The notes: generated from the letters alone by a model not told the origin. Shown: positions 37,923-50,328, counted from the first letter of the stretch. The stretch: DNA of 64,000 bases from Rhinopomastus cyanomelas (GCA_013400115.1 VXBP01004148.1:124001-188000), one strand, 5' to 3'. Numbers and translations are program-made.

Positions 37923-39319
37923 TTTTGTGTGCTAAATGCTGTGATGATTTGTAAAGCAGTTCTGTTGAGTGTACTTGAAGACAGTCCTGCTGGACAATTT
38001 CAATCAAATTTTGTTCCGTTTATTCCAGATGGATAACTCTGAAATGTAAATAAATTAAATTAATGCTGCTGTATTTATATCCTCTTACAAATGTAATAAG
38101 CTTGAAGTAATGCTGACTGTAAAATCAGATGAAGACTGTGGAGTAAAAAGCAACCTCTAGCAAGCAGCACAGATTTGATATCTGGCTTGCAAGAACAATC
38201 AGGGGTATATATAACCCAGAGGCTCTTTTTAATCATATCTGCCCGTACTGCTTCTCTCGTTCATCCTAATAAAAGCAAGAATGACTCCGTCTCCTGCAGT
38301 GCTGGTGTTTGGGTTAACAAACACACAGAATCCCCTGCAAGTGTTCCTAGCTCACTGTTCGGTGATGTGCAATGATATTGTTATTAATAATAGTCTTGAA
38401 TTTATAGGACACTTTTAATCCCAAAGCACATTATGAATTGGAGCTGTGGCCCAAAGTTAGCCCTGTCTAAATGCATGTGATTTCTTATTAACAATAATTA
38501 ACAATTATTCAGTTAGAGACTCCAGATTTGGTCCTTGAAATTATATTAATATATACATTTCAGAATGTCTTATCTATGATATACCTCCCCAGAGAATTTA
38601 CTCTCCAGAAGTTCTAGGATTCCTGCCAGTTAGATATTTGGATCATTCCTGACACAAATGTGACACAAACCTGCTGAGGAGAACCCATCTTCTGCCAGAA
38701 GTGCTGCAGAATGTGCTGCACACACACTAATCAGGCATAGCCTTATCTACAGCATTAGAGACTGGAAGATATGTGAAAGCAACTCGTAATGGCTAGCTGA
38801 ACTGGCCTTGCTGGGACGCAAACCTCTGACTTTGGGTAACCCAGGTATTTTGGATGCTGCCATCTGTTCAACCACAAGCTTTGAGCTGCCAGCCCAGGGA
38901 GTAGTGAGGATCCCATCCAGCCTCTAACATACTCATGCTCTTGCATATCTTACAGGTAGAGGATTTGATAGGCTCAGGGAAAGGGTGCAAAAGTATCTCA
39001 GGCAGCACAGGCAGAAGGAAGGGGAAGTGGGGCTGAGCTGACAGATGCTTGCTCTGGTCCCATCACAAGGCATATGAATCACATTGGAGAGGGCCGATTT
39101 ACCCTCTTAAAGTCTTTCTGAAGGCCTCAATGTCCACTGCAGTATGGTTGTTCTCACGGTAAACAACGTTTCAAAGGCTACTGGATCTCAGGTCTTCTTC
39201 AGTTAAGGCAAGAGCCATCTGTGTGACTCTGATTAGCAACAAGAGGAATGGCTCAAACATGATGACCAGGGAGGGCAGGAGAAGCCTTGCACCTACCAAA
39301 GAGATCAGAGCTCTGCAGT
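37923..39319. other. intergenic DNA, nothing recognised
   Basis: Unique-looking sequence with AT-rich stretches near 38.4-38.6 kb. No gene recognised. Confidence 0.5.
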
Positions 39320-40579
39320 GGGAGCAGAATAAGCAGGGCCTGAGGTACCACCACTCTATCTGGAAAACTACCCTTCAGCAGTGACAACACAATGAGTCAA
39401 GAACTCACTCACCGCTGTCATGTCTAAGTCCCTGAGAACAAGGTACCCCGTACTGTTGGTGTGAAGAAAAACACCTGTGACAGCAGGAATAAAAGAAAGG
39501 ATCTGAATGGTACAGGGTTGCCATTAGACTGACTAAGGGACTGCTGGACACATCAAAACTCTGTGAAGCTGAGGAAGTGAAGAGGGACCAATCACCTACC
39601 CATTATCACCATCCCATCCATGAAGCTGACTGCACTGAGCAATTGACTGCAAAGATGGCCAAGAGAAACCACGGACTTTTCCAGAAATCTGCAGAGCTGA
39701 GGATCGAGGGAGAGGCCAGAGCCTGACACACACTGCTGCAGCCCAGAGTCATGATCTAACCTCTCATCTGTCTTCTCTCTTTTCTCTTTTCCTCTACTCT
39801 CCTCTCTGAGTTTGGTATTGGGTAACTTTAGTGATTTCTGTATCTCTGAGTTCAGCATCTGGTAACTTCGGTAAACCTTGATTGCTGTGCAGACCTGTGG
39901 TATAAATCTCCTTAATTTGACTCAAGCAAATCCACAAACCTGAGTCACTCCCTTCTCTGATCGATCACAACATGACACCACTTTTATGTCTGAAAGCAAA
40001 TTCTCTTTGGACAGGTAATTGATATCAGGTTACCACAGCCAAAATGAGGTTGCCTATGGGCAAGAAACTCTTCTGAACCCTTAACAATGTTCAGACATTA
40101 AAGACATCTGGTTTCCAAGATGGTTGTTACCTTTCAGTGCTTGGACAGCCTCCTTGGAAAGTGCTGTCAGACCAACTATGAATCCTGGTGTTTGAAGAGA
40201 CAGAGAAAATACTAAATAAGGATCAGTACTGATAGATATTAAAGAAAAAGTTATGGTCTAATATTCCTTTGTTCACAAACCTTGCCTAGGATACTTTCCC
40301 AGTTCATTTAGACTGGAGGGGAGCTAAGGAAGCTGCATCCATGCTTTCCTTTCCATTTCACGTGTTCTTTGTGTAACTGACAAGCACAGTTATGTGGCCT
40401 CAACAGGAGAGGGCAAAATAAATGCAATGGCAAGGAGTTGGATTTGGTGAGTCGATCCAGCCACCCAGCCCAAAGGATACAAGCCCAGAATAATGAGGTA
40501 AGGTGTCCTCAGTTCATCACCGAAGAACCATGGAGGTCTTTTGGTGGTGGACACTGCTTCAGGCCTAAGACATCATAGC

Positions 40580-40912
40580 TAAGGAATGCTGTTAGCTGGC
40601 AGAGAAAACCAGGTGCCACGGAGATAACTGAGATAACTGAGATAACTGAGAAGGCCACGAGAAACAAGGATGGGGCACCTGGGTGCAGAGCAGGGAAACT
40701 CTGCCTGCCTACCAGTTGGACCTGAGGAAGGACCAACTGGGAAGCCAACTAGAAGGCGTGATTGTCTCATGAGCAAGATAACACTACTTCTTGTTATAAC
40801 TTGCAGGACCACATGCAGGGACAGATTGTATATAAGGGACAGCCTGAGAACTAATAAACGGCTTCTACTGTGATCGTATCGGTTTGTGTGGAGCCAGGTC
40901 TCATACAGAATA
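40580..40912 (+). mobile_element. LTR-like segment with TATA box and AATAAA
   Basis: A TATATAAG box (40,829-40,836) is followed 17 bp later by AATAAA (40,853-40,858), then a T/G-rich stretch ending tctcataca. That compact TATA/poly(A) arrangement is typical of retroviral LTRs with a short R region. No internal retroviral sequence is adjacent, so this would be a solo LTR. Termini and a target duplication could not be fixed. It is repeated at 42,418-42,750 by the assembly overlap. Confidence 0.45.
40621..40650 (+). repeat. 9-bp tandem repeat (gagataact x3.3)
   Basis: Three exact copies of gagataact plus gag. The same array appears at 42,459-42,488 because of the contig overlap. Confidence 0.95.
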
Positions 40913-41008
40913 AAACCCCCACAGCCTTTCAATTATCTTGTATTTGGAATGAAGCAAACACAAATTTAGATAAATTAAGAGGAAGAAGCTCTAACATTCC
41001 TTGTGATC

Positions 41009-41157
41009 NNNNNNNNNNNNNNNNNNNNNNNNNNNNNNNNNNNNNNNNNNNNNNNNNNNNNNNNNNNNNNNNNNNNNNNNNNNNNNNNNNNNNNNNNNNN
41101 NNNNNNNNNNNNNNNNNNNNNNNNNNNNNNNNNNNNNNNNNNNNNNNNNNNNNNNNN
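41009..41157. other. assembly gap (149 N)
   Basis: Run of 149 N bases between two overlapping contig ends. Confidence 1.
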
Positions 41158-43075
41158 GGGAGCAGAATAAGCAGGGCCTGAGGTACCACCACTCTATCTG
41201 GAAAACTACCCTTCAGCAGTGACAACACAATGAGTCAAGAACTCACTCACCGCTGTCATGTCTAAGTCCCTGAGAACAAGGTACCCCGTACTGTTGGTGT
41301 GAAGAAAAACACCTGTGACAGCAGGAATAAAAGAAAGGATCTGAATTGTACAGGGTTGCCATTAGACTGACTAAGGGACTGCTGGACACATCAAAACTCT
41401 GTGAAGCTGAGGAAGTGAAGAGGGACCAATCACCTACCCATTATCACCATCCCATCCATGAAGCTGACTGCACTGAGCAATTGACTGCAAAGATGGCCAA
41501 GAGAAACCACGGACTTTTCCAGAAATCTGCAGAGCTGAGGATCGAGGGAGAGGCCAGAGCCTGACACACACTGCTGCAGCCCAGAGTCATGATCTAACCT
41601 CTCATCTGTCTTCTCTCTTTTCTCTTTTCCTCTACTCTCCTCTCTGAGTTTGGTATTGGGTAACTTTAGTGATTTCTGTATCTCTGAGTTCAGCATCTGG
41701 TAACTTCGGTAAACCTTGATTGCTGTGCAGACCTGTGGTATAAATCTCCTTAATTTGACTCAAGCAAATCCACAAACCTGAGTCACTCCCTTCTCTGATC
41801 GATCACAACATGACACCACTTTTATGTCTGAAAGCAAATTCTCTTTGGACAGGTAATTGATATCAGGTTACCACAGCCAAAATGAGGTTGCCTATGGGCA
41901 AGAAACTCTTCTGAACCCTTAACAATGTTCAGACATTAAAGACATCTGGTTTCCAAGATGGTTGTTACCTTTCAGTGCTTGGACAGCCTCCTTGGAAAGT
42001 GCTGTCAGACCAACTATGAATCCTGGTGTTTGAAGAGACAGAGAAAATACTAAATAAGGATCAGTACTGATAGATATTAAAGAAAAAGTTATGGTCTAAT
42101 ATTCCTTTGTTCACAAACCTTGCCTAGGATACTTTCCCAGTTCATTTAGACTGGAGGGGAGCTAAGGAAGCTGCATCCATGCTTTCCTTTCCATTTCACG
42201 TGTTCTTTGTGTAACTGACAAGCACAGTTATGTGGCCTCAACAGGAGAGGGCAAAATAAATGCAATGGCAAGGAGTTGGATTTGGTGAGTCGATCCAGCC
42301 ACCCAGCCCAAAGGATACAAGCCCAGAATAATGAGGTAAGGTGTCCTCAGTTCATCACCGAAGAACCATGGAGGTCTTTTGGTGGTGGACACTGCTTCAG
42401 GCCTAAGACATCATAGCTAAGGAATGCTGTTAGCTGGCAGAGAAAACCAGGTGCCACGGAGATAACTGAGATAACTGAGATAACTGAGAAGGCCACGAGA
42501 AACAAGGATGGGGCACCTGGGTGCAGAGCAGGGAAACTCTGCCTGCCTACCAGTTGGACCTGAGGAAGGACCAACTGGGAAGCCAACTAGAAGGCGTGAT
42601 TGTCTCATGAGCAAGATAACACTACTTCTTGTTATAACTTGCAGGACCACATGCAGGGACAGATTGTATATAAGGGACAGCCTGAGAACTAATAAACGGC
42701 TTCTACTGTGATCGTATCGGTTTGTGTGGAGCCAGGTCTCATACAGAATAAAACCCCCACAGCCTTTCAATTATCTTGTATTTGGAATGAAGCAAACACA
42801 AATTTAGATAAATTAAGAGGAAGAAGCTCTAACATTCCTTGTGATCCTCCTGTTTTTGTGAATGTTGCATTGCTCATGTGCTTTCCTAAGTTATTCTCAG
42901 CCACGCGACAGATGCAGCTCAATGGCTGGCCTTTCACCTCTTCACACAAACCTGGGGCGGTCTGAATTCACACGGTAACTGCGACGAGCCAGTGTTCACT
43001 GTGGAGCAATTTTTAAAAGGGCTGATGTGAGGATCTATGGGTGAGCTATGTTTTGTGTAGACACATCTGTTCTGT
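41158..43075. repeat. overlap block B (repeats block A, then extends it)
   Basis: 41,158-42,846 repeats 39,320-41,008. From 42,847 the contig extends into new sequence, which is itself repeated at 45,471-45,698. It ends at a single N (43,076). The LTR-like segment recurs here (TATA at 42,667-42,674, AATAAA at 42,691-42,696). Confidence 0.95.
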
Positions 43076-43624
43076 NACTTTTATGTCTGAAAGCAAATTC
43101 TCTTTGGACAGGTAATTGATATCAGGTTACCACAGCCAAAATGAGGTTGCCTATGGGCAAGAAACTCTTCTGAACCCTTAACAATGTTCAGACATTAAAG
43201 ACATCTGGTTTCCAAGATGGTTGTTACCTTTCAGTGCTTGGACAGCCTCCTTGGAAAGTGCTGTCAGACCAACTATGAATCCTGGTGTTTGAAGAGACAG
43301 AGAAAATACTAAATAAGGATCAGTACTGATAGATATTAAAGAAAAAGTTATGGTCTAATATTCCTTTGTTCACAAACCTTGCCTAGGATACTCTGCAAGC
43401 CTTGCAGTCGATGTTCTTTTAGGCCAATGAGAGTTAGGCTGCTTCTCAAATACAGCTTTTGACTCCCATTGTGGTGCTGTATTTGCTGAAAGCAGCAACC
43501 ACTCCAAGGGACTTTTTTTCCTCTAATATTTGCATGGTAATTTCACACCATCTTTCACCATCCCCATTCTCCCTGCAGTTTGCATTTCCGTACTATCCAG
43601 GCCAACCATTACAGCACATGTCTC

Positions 43625-44090
43625 CACCTGGATCAAACTAAAGATAGTACAACAAGTGGAACATCTCCCTTATGAGGACAAGCTGAGGGAGTTGGGTCTC
43701 TTTAGCTTGGAGAAGAGGACACTGAGGGGTGACCTCAATAATGTCTATAAATATGTGAAGTGGGTGTCAGGAGGATGGAGCCAGGCTCTTCTTGGTGTCA
43801 TCTAGTGATAAGACATGGGGCAATGGTTGTAAGCTGGAACATAAGAAATTAAATACAAAAATCAGATGGAACTTCTTCCCAGTGAGGGTGACTGGACAGG
43901 AGAGAGAGTGCTGTCCAGGGAGCACTGGACAGGATGCCCAGGGGGGTTGTGGAGTCTCCTCCTCTGGAGACATTTAAAACCATCTGGGATGTGTTCCTGT
44001 GTAACTTGGTCTAGGTGATCCTGCTGTGTCAGGGGATTGGACTGGATGATCTTTTGAGGTCCCTTCCAATTCTCTGATTCTGTGAATGCT
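43625..44090 (+). mobile_element. CR1 LINE 3' fragment with tail (also at 46,985 and 48,905)
   Basis: Plus-strand thumb region (QVEHLPYEDKLRELGLFSLE, RTLRGDLNNVYKYVK, LEHKKLNTKIRWNFFPVRV) followed by 3' UTR and attctctgattctgtg. The same element appears at 46,985-47,362 (cut by a contig end) and 48,905-49,338. These are one locus displayed three times, with a 26-bp indel difference. Confidence 0.92.
43892..43918 (+). repeat. 8-bp inverted repeat hairpin inside the CR1, polymorphic between contigs
   Basis: ctggacag (43,892-43,899) and ctgtccag (43,911-43,918) pair perfectly around an 11-nt loop. The same hairpin is at 47,250-47,276. The third display of this locus (49,169-49,172) has only gcag there, which matches the usual CR1 wording. 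Confidence 0.9.
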
Positions 44091-44984
44091 TCAGAGAGAC
44101 ATCTAAGTCTTTAGCCAGGGCAAGTTTGGACAATAAATGAGGACACTGTCAGCTTCTGGCTCCTGTAATGTTTTAAGATATACATTTCCCAAAACAAGAA
44201 ATTGAAGCAGGTCATATAACCCTTTCCTGATCACAGTCGCCACCAGAGCTTGGGTCTAGTAAGGCTGTTGCAGGACTCTGAATTGTGTTTTGACTGTGTT
44301 TCCTAGAGAAATAAGGGAGGACAATCAAGAAAGGCAGCACTGCAGCTTCTCAACAAGAGCGTGAGGTAAAGCAGGTTCAGAAAGGTTGTTGAAGTCAACA
44401 GCCTTAAAGTCACTGTAACACAACAAGACTGTTTTCAACAAAAATCTTAAAGTTTCATTAATCTGTATACTATCTTATAAAAATCCCCTCTGAACACATC
44501 TAATAAACCTTGCAAAACACCCTTCCAATCAAATCGCTGAAATCTGGCCAGGCCAGCCAGGTTAGCAGCCAGGTTTAAAGAAAGAGTGCAAAACCACCTT
44601 TACTTTTGAGCCATGATTTGTTGCACCTTGCTGACTGTAATGTTTTCAAAGACACTATGCTTCACCTTTTTACTAACAGTGAAGCTCAGGGATAGGTTTA
44701 GCTATAGGGCAAAAAATACAGGAGGGTTCTCATTTCACAGGAACAGCTATTGCTCAAAAGCTTCTGGGCTTTGTCATACCTTTCATACCTTCCTAATATG
44801 TATTTCATCTGCATTGCACACTAGCTCTTGATAGAATGGAGCAGGTCTTTTAGAATTGCCCAGGAAAAAGGTTCATGATGGCCAGAATGTTTTCTTTGAA
44901 GATTAAAACACAATGTCCTTTCTTCTGCTGGGAAGGGACTGCAAGACACCCATACATGGGTACATTAAGAAAACCATCCAGCAG

Positions 44985-45165
44985 ACCTAGGGAGGTTCTC
45001 CTCCTCCTCTACTCTGCCTTTGTAAGACCACAACTGGAGTATTGTGCCCAGTTTTGGGCTTCCCAACCGGAACAGGTTTGCTGGGAAGTAATTGAGGCCC
45101 CATCCTGGGAGATCTTCAAGAAGAGGCTGGAGAAGGCTCTAGGTTGTCCTTGTGATTCTATGATC
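44985..45165 (+). mobile_element. internally deleted CR1 3' fragment (also at 47,588 and 49,758)
   Basis: Reads SRPREVLLLLYSAFVRPQLE, YCAQFWASQPEQ, then directly VCWEVIEAPSWEIFKKRLEK and ALGCPCDSM, skipping about 90 residues that normally separate the blocks. It ends with gtgattctatgat. The three displays are one locus. Confidence 0.85.
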
Positions 45166-45235
45166 TCATCCAGTTGAATTTTGAGCGTCTCCAAGGATAG
45201 AGCTCTCTGGGCCCTTCTGCTGGTGGTGATAACCA
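45166..45235 (-). mobile_element. short antisense CR1-like fragment
   Basis: The stretch catccagttgaattttgagc and gtctccaaggatagagctct is the antisense form of a CR1 3' UTR block. It directly follows the sense CR1. It recurs at 47,769-47,838 and 49,939-50,008 through contig overlap. Confidence 0.6.
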
Positions 45236-45346
45236 CCTTTACAGTGTAATAGTTTTGTCTTTAGGGCCAATGGGAATTTCCCGTGTTGCATCTGGTAGCT
45301 TTTGCCCTTCTTACTTTCACTGGGCACCTCTGAGGAGAGTCTGACN

Positions 45347-47362
45347 TTGTGTGGAGCCAGGTCTCATACAGAATAAAACCCCCACAGCCTTTCAATTATC
45401 TTGTATTTGGAATGAAGCAAACACAAATTTAGATAAATTAAGAGGAAGAAGCTCTAACATTCCTTGTGATCCTCCTGTTTTTGTGAATGTTGCATTGCTC
45501 ATGTGCTTTCCTAAGTTATTCTCAGCCACGCGACAGATGCAGCTCAATGGCTGGCCTTTCACCTCTTCACACAAACCTGGGGCGGTCTGAATTCACACGG
45601 TAACTGCGACGAGCCAGTGTTCACTGTGGAGCAATTTTTAAAAGGGCTGATGTGAGGATCTATGGGTGAGCTATGTTTTGTGTAGACACATCTGTTCTTT
45701 GATCCTTTCTTCCTGGCCTCTTGCTGACGGTCCATATGACATTACTTCATGCTAGGCTTGATTCATCTGCTTACCTGCAGGCTCCCACTGGACCAAGGGT
45801 TAAGCTAATGGGATTCAGGTAATGGTGTGTGTAGCCAGATGTAGCTTGTGAATACATACTCTCAAAATCTCATATGTTGTCTCATGCCTCATGATCTCTT
45901 TGTCCAGCACACATGAGGGGTCATCCAGAAGTCATAGGTCACCATACACCCAGGGAAAGCAGGCAGTTCAGACTTGCCTGGAGTAATCTGGAGGTACAGG
46001 AGGAGCATAGAGTAAAATGAATGGATGGAGAAGGATCTGCTTAGGAATGAAAGAATTAAAGGAATGAAACTCTGGCAATAATAGGGGATAATAACCCCTA
46101 GGCTGTAAACAAAGGCTTTGGCAATGTTCCATTGCCCTCTACAGTAGCCTGAAGTGACACTGTAGAGAGGTGGGTAGTGGTCTCCTCTCACAGTTAATCA
46201 GTGACAGAACAAGAGGGAAGGGCCTCAAGCTGCTCCAGGAAAGGGTTAGCCTGGGCATTAGGAACAATTTTTTCACAGAAAGCCTAGTAAGACACTTGAA
46301 AAGACTTCCCAGGGAGGGGGTTGAGGAGTTTAAAGGTTGTTTAGATGTGGTGTTGAGGGATCTGGTTTAGGGTTGAAATTTGTAGAGTAGGGTTGATGGT
46401 TGATCTCGATGATTCCAACGGTCTTTTCCAGCCTGAATAATTCTATGATTCTATGTGTCTACTTCTTCTCCAAGTTCTGTTACTTGGTGCAGAAGGTGGT
46501 GTGCAAGCTATTGCCTGTGTTGATAACAAAAAGGATACTTGTCCCTACTCAGCTAGGGCTATGAAGGTGGAAAATAACTGTAAATCAGGGACCCTAATGT
46601 GTAAAAAGCCAGGGAAGTCCGAGACAAAGGTGCTCTCTGAACACAGGACGAATTTGCAGTAAGAGGTTTCTCAGATGTTGGTGGTATGCTTCATGTTCAG
46701 TTGTATGTTTGGATTATAGGGAGGGATGAGAGAAGGCACACAAATGTGCTCTGCAAGCCTTGCAGTCGATGTTCTTTTAGGCCAATGAGAGTTAGGCTGC
46801 TTCTCAAATACAGCTTTTGACTCCCATTGTGGTGCTGTATTTGCTGAAAGCAGCAACCACTCCAAGGGACTTTTTTTCCTCTAATATTTGCATGGTAATT
46901 TCACACCATCTTTCACCATCCCCATTCTCCCTGCAGTTTGCATTTCCGTACTATCCAGGCCAACCATTACAGCACATGTCTCCACCTGGATCAAACTAAA
47001 GATAGTACAACAAGTGGAACATCTCCCTTATGAGGACAGGCTGAGGGAGTTGGGTCTCTTTAGCTTGGAGAAGAGGACACTGAGGGGTGACCTCAATAAT
47101 GTCTATAAATATGTGAAGTGGGTGTCAGGAGGATGGAGCCAGGCTCTTCTTGGTGTCATCTAGTGATAAGACATGGGGCAATGGTTGTAAGCTGGAACAT
47201 AAGAAATTAAATACAAAAATCAGATGGAACTTCTTCCCAGTGAGGGTGACTGGACAGGAGAGAGAGTGCTGTCCAGGGAGCACTGGACAGGATGCCCAGG
47301 GGGGTTGTGGAGTCTCCTCCTCTGGAGACATTTAAAACCATCTGGGATGTGTTCCTGTGTAA
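45347..47362. repeat. overlap block D
   Basis: 45,347-45,698 repeats 42,722-43,073. 45,699-46,239 is the only display of its sequence. 46,240-47,362 is repeated in block F at an offset of 1,920. The block ends at the single N at 47,363. It bridges blocks B and F and shows the order lost in block C. Confidence 0.93.
46185..46458 (+). mobile_element. CR1 LINE 3' fragment, distinct subfamily (also 48,160-48,378)
   Basis: Translation gives SDRTRGKGLKLLQERVSLGI, RNNFFTESLVRHLKRLPREG and FKGCLDVVLRDLV, the end of a CR1 ORF2. The 3' UTR ends gaataattctatgattctatg. The second display starts mid-element after the N at 48,159. Confidence 0.9.
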
Positions 47363-47363
47363 N

Positions 47364-48158
47364 CTTCTGGGCTTTGTCATACCTTTCATACCTTCCTAAT
47401 ATGTATTTCATCTGCATTGCACACTAGCTCTTGATAGAATGGAGCAGGTCTTTTAGAATTGCCCAGGAAAAAGGTTCATGATGGCCAGAATGTTTTCTTT
47501 GAAGATTAAAACACAATGTCCTTTCTTCTGCTGGGAAGGGACTGCAAGACACCCATACATGGGTACATTAAGAAAACCATCCAGCAGACCTAGGGAGGTT
47601 CTCCTCCTCCTCTACTCTGCCTTTGTAAGACCACAACTGGAGTATTGTGCCCAGTTTTGGGCTTCCCAACCGGAACAGGTTTGCTGGGAAGTAATTGAGG
47701 CCCCATCCTGGGAGATCTTCAAGAAGAGGCTGGAGAAGGCTCTAGGTTGTCCTTGTGATTCTATGATCTCATCCAGTTGAATTTTGAGCGTCTCCAAGGA
47801 TAGAGCTCTCTGGGCCCTTCTGCTGGTGGTGGTAACCACCTTTACAGTGTAATAGTTTTGTCTTTAGGGCCAATGGGAATTTCCCGTGTTGCATCTGGTA
47901 GCTTTTGCCCTTCTTACTTTCACTGGGCACCTCTGAGGAGAGTCTGACTCTGTGCCCCTCTTCCTCTCACTCCATCCTATTCTAATTAGGTAACATCAGT
48001 AAGATCTCTCATGTCTTTAAGACTTGGATTAAAAACATCAGCTTTTTCCAAATTCAAGAAAGACAGGAATCTACTGGAGAGGGTCCAATGGAGGATGATG
48101 AAGGAACTTGAACTCCTCTCCTCTGAGAGAACTGGGGCTGTTTAGTCTGGAGAAGACT
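47364..48158. repeat. overlap block E
   Basis: 47,364-47,948 repeats 44,761-45,345 and 47,521-48,158 is repeated at 49,691-50,328. Single-N junctions lie at both ends (47,363 and 48,159). Confidence 0.95.
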
Positions 48159-48159
48159 N

Positions 48160-49689
48160 AAAGGGTTAGCCTGGGCATTAGGAACAATTTTTTCACAGAA
48201 AGCCTAGTAAGACACTTGAAAAGACTTCCCAGGGAGGGGGTTGAGGAGTTTAAAGGTTGTTTAGATGTGGTGTTGAGGGATCTGGTTTAGGGTTGAAATT
48301 TGTAGAGTAGGGTTGATGGTTGAACTCGATGATTCCAACGGTCTTTTCCAGCCTGAATAATTCTATGATTCTATGTGTCTACTTCTTCTCCAAGTTCTGT
48401 TACTTGGTGCAGAAGGTGGTGTGCAAGCTATTGCCTGTGTTGATAACAAAAAGGATACTTGTCCCTACTCAGCTAGGGCTATGAAGGTGGAAAATAACTG
48501 TAAATCAGGGACCCTAATGTGTAAAAAGCCAGGGAAGTCCGAGACAAAGGTGCTCTCTGAACACAGGACGAATTTGCAGTAAGAGGTTTCTCAGATGTTG
48601 GTGGTATGCTTCATGTTCAGTTGTATGTTTGGATTATAGGGAGGGATGAGAGAAGGCACACAAATGTGCTCTGCAAGCCTTGCAGTCGATGTTCTTTTAG
48701 GCCAATGAGAGTTAGGCTGCTTCTCAAATACAGCTTTTGACTCCCATTGTGGTGCTGTATTTGCTGAAAGCAGCAACCACTCCAAGGGACTTTTTTTCCT
48801 CTAATATTTGCATGGTAATTTCACACCATCTTTCACCATCCCCATTCTCCCTGCAGTTTGCATTTCCGTACTATCCAGGCCAACCATTACAGCACATGTC
48901 TCCACCTGGATCAAACTAAAGATAGTACAACAAGTGGAACATCTCCCTTATGAGGACAGGCTGAGGGAGTTGGGTCTCTTTAGCTTGGAGAAGAGGACAC
49001 TGAGGGGTGACCTCAATAATGTCTATAAATATGTGAAGTGGGTGTCAGGAGGATGGAGCCAGGCTCTTCTTGGTGTCATCTAGTGATAAGACATGGGGCA
49101 ATGGTTGTAAGCTGGAACATAAGAAATTAAATACAAAAATCAGAAGGAACTTCTTCCCAGTGAGGGTGGCAGAGCACTGGACAGGATGCCCAGGGGGGTT
49201 GTGGAGTCTCCTCCTCTGGAGACATTTAAAACCATCTGGGATGTGTTCCTGTGTAATTTGGTCTAGGTGATCCTGCTGTGTCAGGGGATTGGACTGGATG
49301 ATCTTTTGAGGTCCCTTCCAATTCTCTGATTCTGTGAATGCTTCAGAGAGACATCTAAGTCTTTAGCCAGGGCAAGTTTGGACAATAAATGAGGACACTG
49401 TCAGCTTCTGGCTCCTGTAATGTTTTAAGATATACATTTCCCAAAACAAGAAATTGAAGCAGGTCATATAACCCTTTCCTGATCACAGTCGCCACCAGAG
49501 CTCGGGTCTAGTAAGGCTGTTGCAGGACTCCGAATTGTGTTTTGACTGTGTTTCCTAGAGAAATAAGGGAGGACAATCAAGAAAGGCAGCACTGCAGCTT
49601 CTCAACAAGAGCGTGAGGTAAAGCAGGTTCAGAAAGGTTGTTGAAGTCAACAGCCTTAAAGTCACTGTAACACAACAAGACTGTTTTCA
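48160..49689. repeat. overlap block F (alternative allele of D and C)
   Basis: Repeats block D from 46,240 and block C from 43,391, up to C position 44,437. It differs by the 26-bp hairpin indel and scattered substitutions (for example ctcggg versus cttggg near 49,502), consistent with another haplotype. It ends at the single N at 49,690. Confidence 0.93.
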
Positions 49690-49690
49690 N

Positions 49691-50328
49691 CTTTCTTCTG
49701 CTGGGAAGGGACTGCAAGACACCCATACATGGGTACATTAAGAAAACCATCCAGCAGACCTAGGGAGGTTCTCCTCCTCCTCTACTCTGCCTTTGTAAGA
49801 CCACAACTGGAGTATTGTGCCCAGTTTTGGGCTTCCCAACCGGAACAGGTTTGCTGGGAAGTAATTGAGGCCCCATCCTGGGAGATCTTCAAGAAGAGGC
49901 TGGAGAAGGCTCTAGGTTGTCCTTGTGATTCTATGATCTCATCCAGTTGAATTTTGAGCGTCTCCAAGGATAGAGCTCTCTGGGCCCTTCTGCTGGTGGT
50001 GATAACCACCTTTACAGTGTAATAGTTTTGTCTTTAGGGCCAATGGGAATTTCCCGTGTTGCATCTGGTAGCTTTTGCCCTTCTTACTTTCACTGGGCAC
50101 CTCTGAGGAGAGTCTGACTCTGTGCCCCTCTTCCTCTCACTCCATCCTATTCTAATTAGGTAACATCAGTAAGATCTCTCATGTCTTTAAGACTTGGATT
50201 AAAAACATCAGCTTTTTCCAAATTCAAGAAAGACAGGAATCTACTGGAGAGGGTCCAATGGAGGATGATGAAGGAACTTGAACTCCTCTCCTCTGAGAGA
50301 ACTGGGGCTGTTTAGTCTGGAGAAGACT
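49691..50328. repeat. overlap block G: left end of the right-hand contig
   Basis: Repeats 47,521-48,158 at an offset of 2,170, then continues into sequence shown only once. This closes the stack of overlapping contig ends. Confidence 0.95.

Larger units (their letters stand above)
39320..41008. repeat. assembly overlap block A (duplicate of 41,158-42,846)
   Basis: This 1,689-bp block is identical by inspection to 41,158-42,846 at an offset of 1,838, apart from one noticed mismatch (39,509 G versus 41,347 T). The copies flank a 149-N gap, as expected for two contig ends that were not merged. Confidence 0.95.
43077..45345. repeat. overlap block C, carrying an apparent ~2-kb deletion junction
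   Basis: 43,077-43,392 repeats 39,980-40,295. At 43,391 the sequence switches, with a 2-bp ct overlap and no N, to the sequence also found at 46,749 and 48,669. Relative to the other contigs about 1.99 kb is missing. The block ends at the single N at 45,346, and its right end recurs at 47,364-47,948. Confidence 0.9.

Noticed and set aside
39320..50328. A biological tandem duplication or satellite array
   Set aside because: Copies break at N characters, overlap at inconsistent offsets and extend one another like contig ends, which fits false duplication in the assembly.
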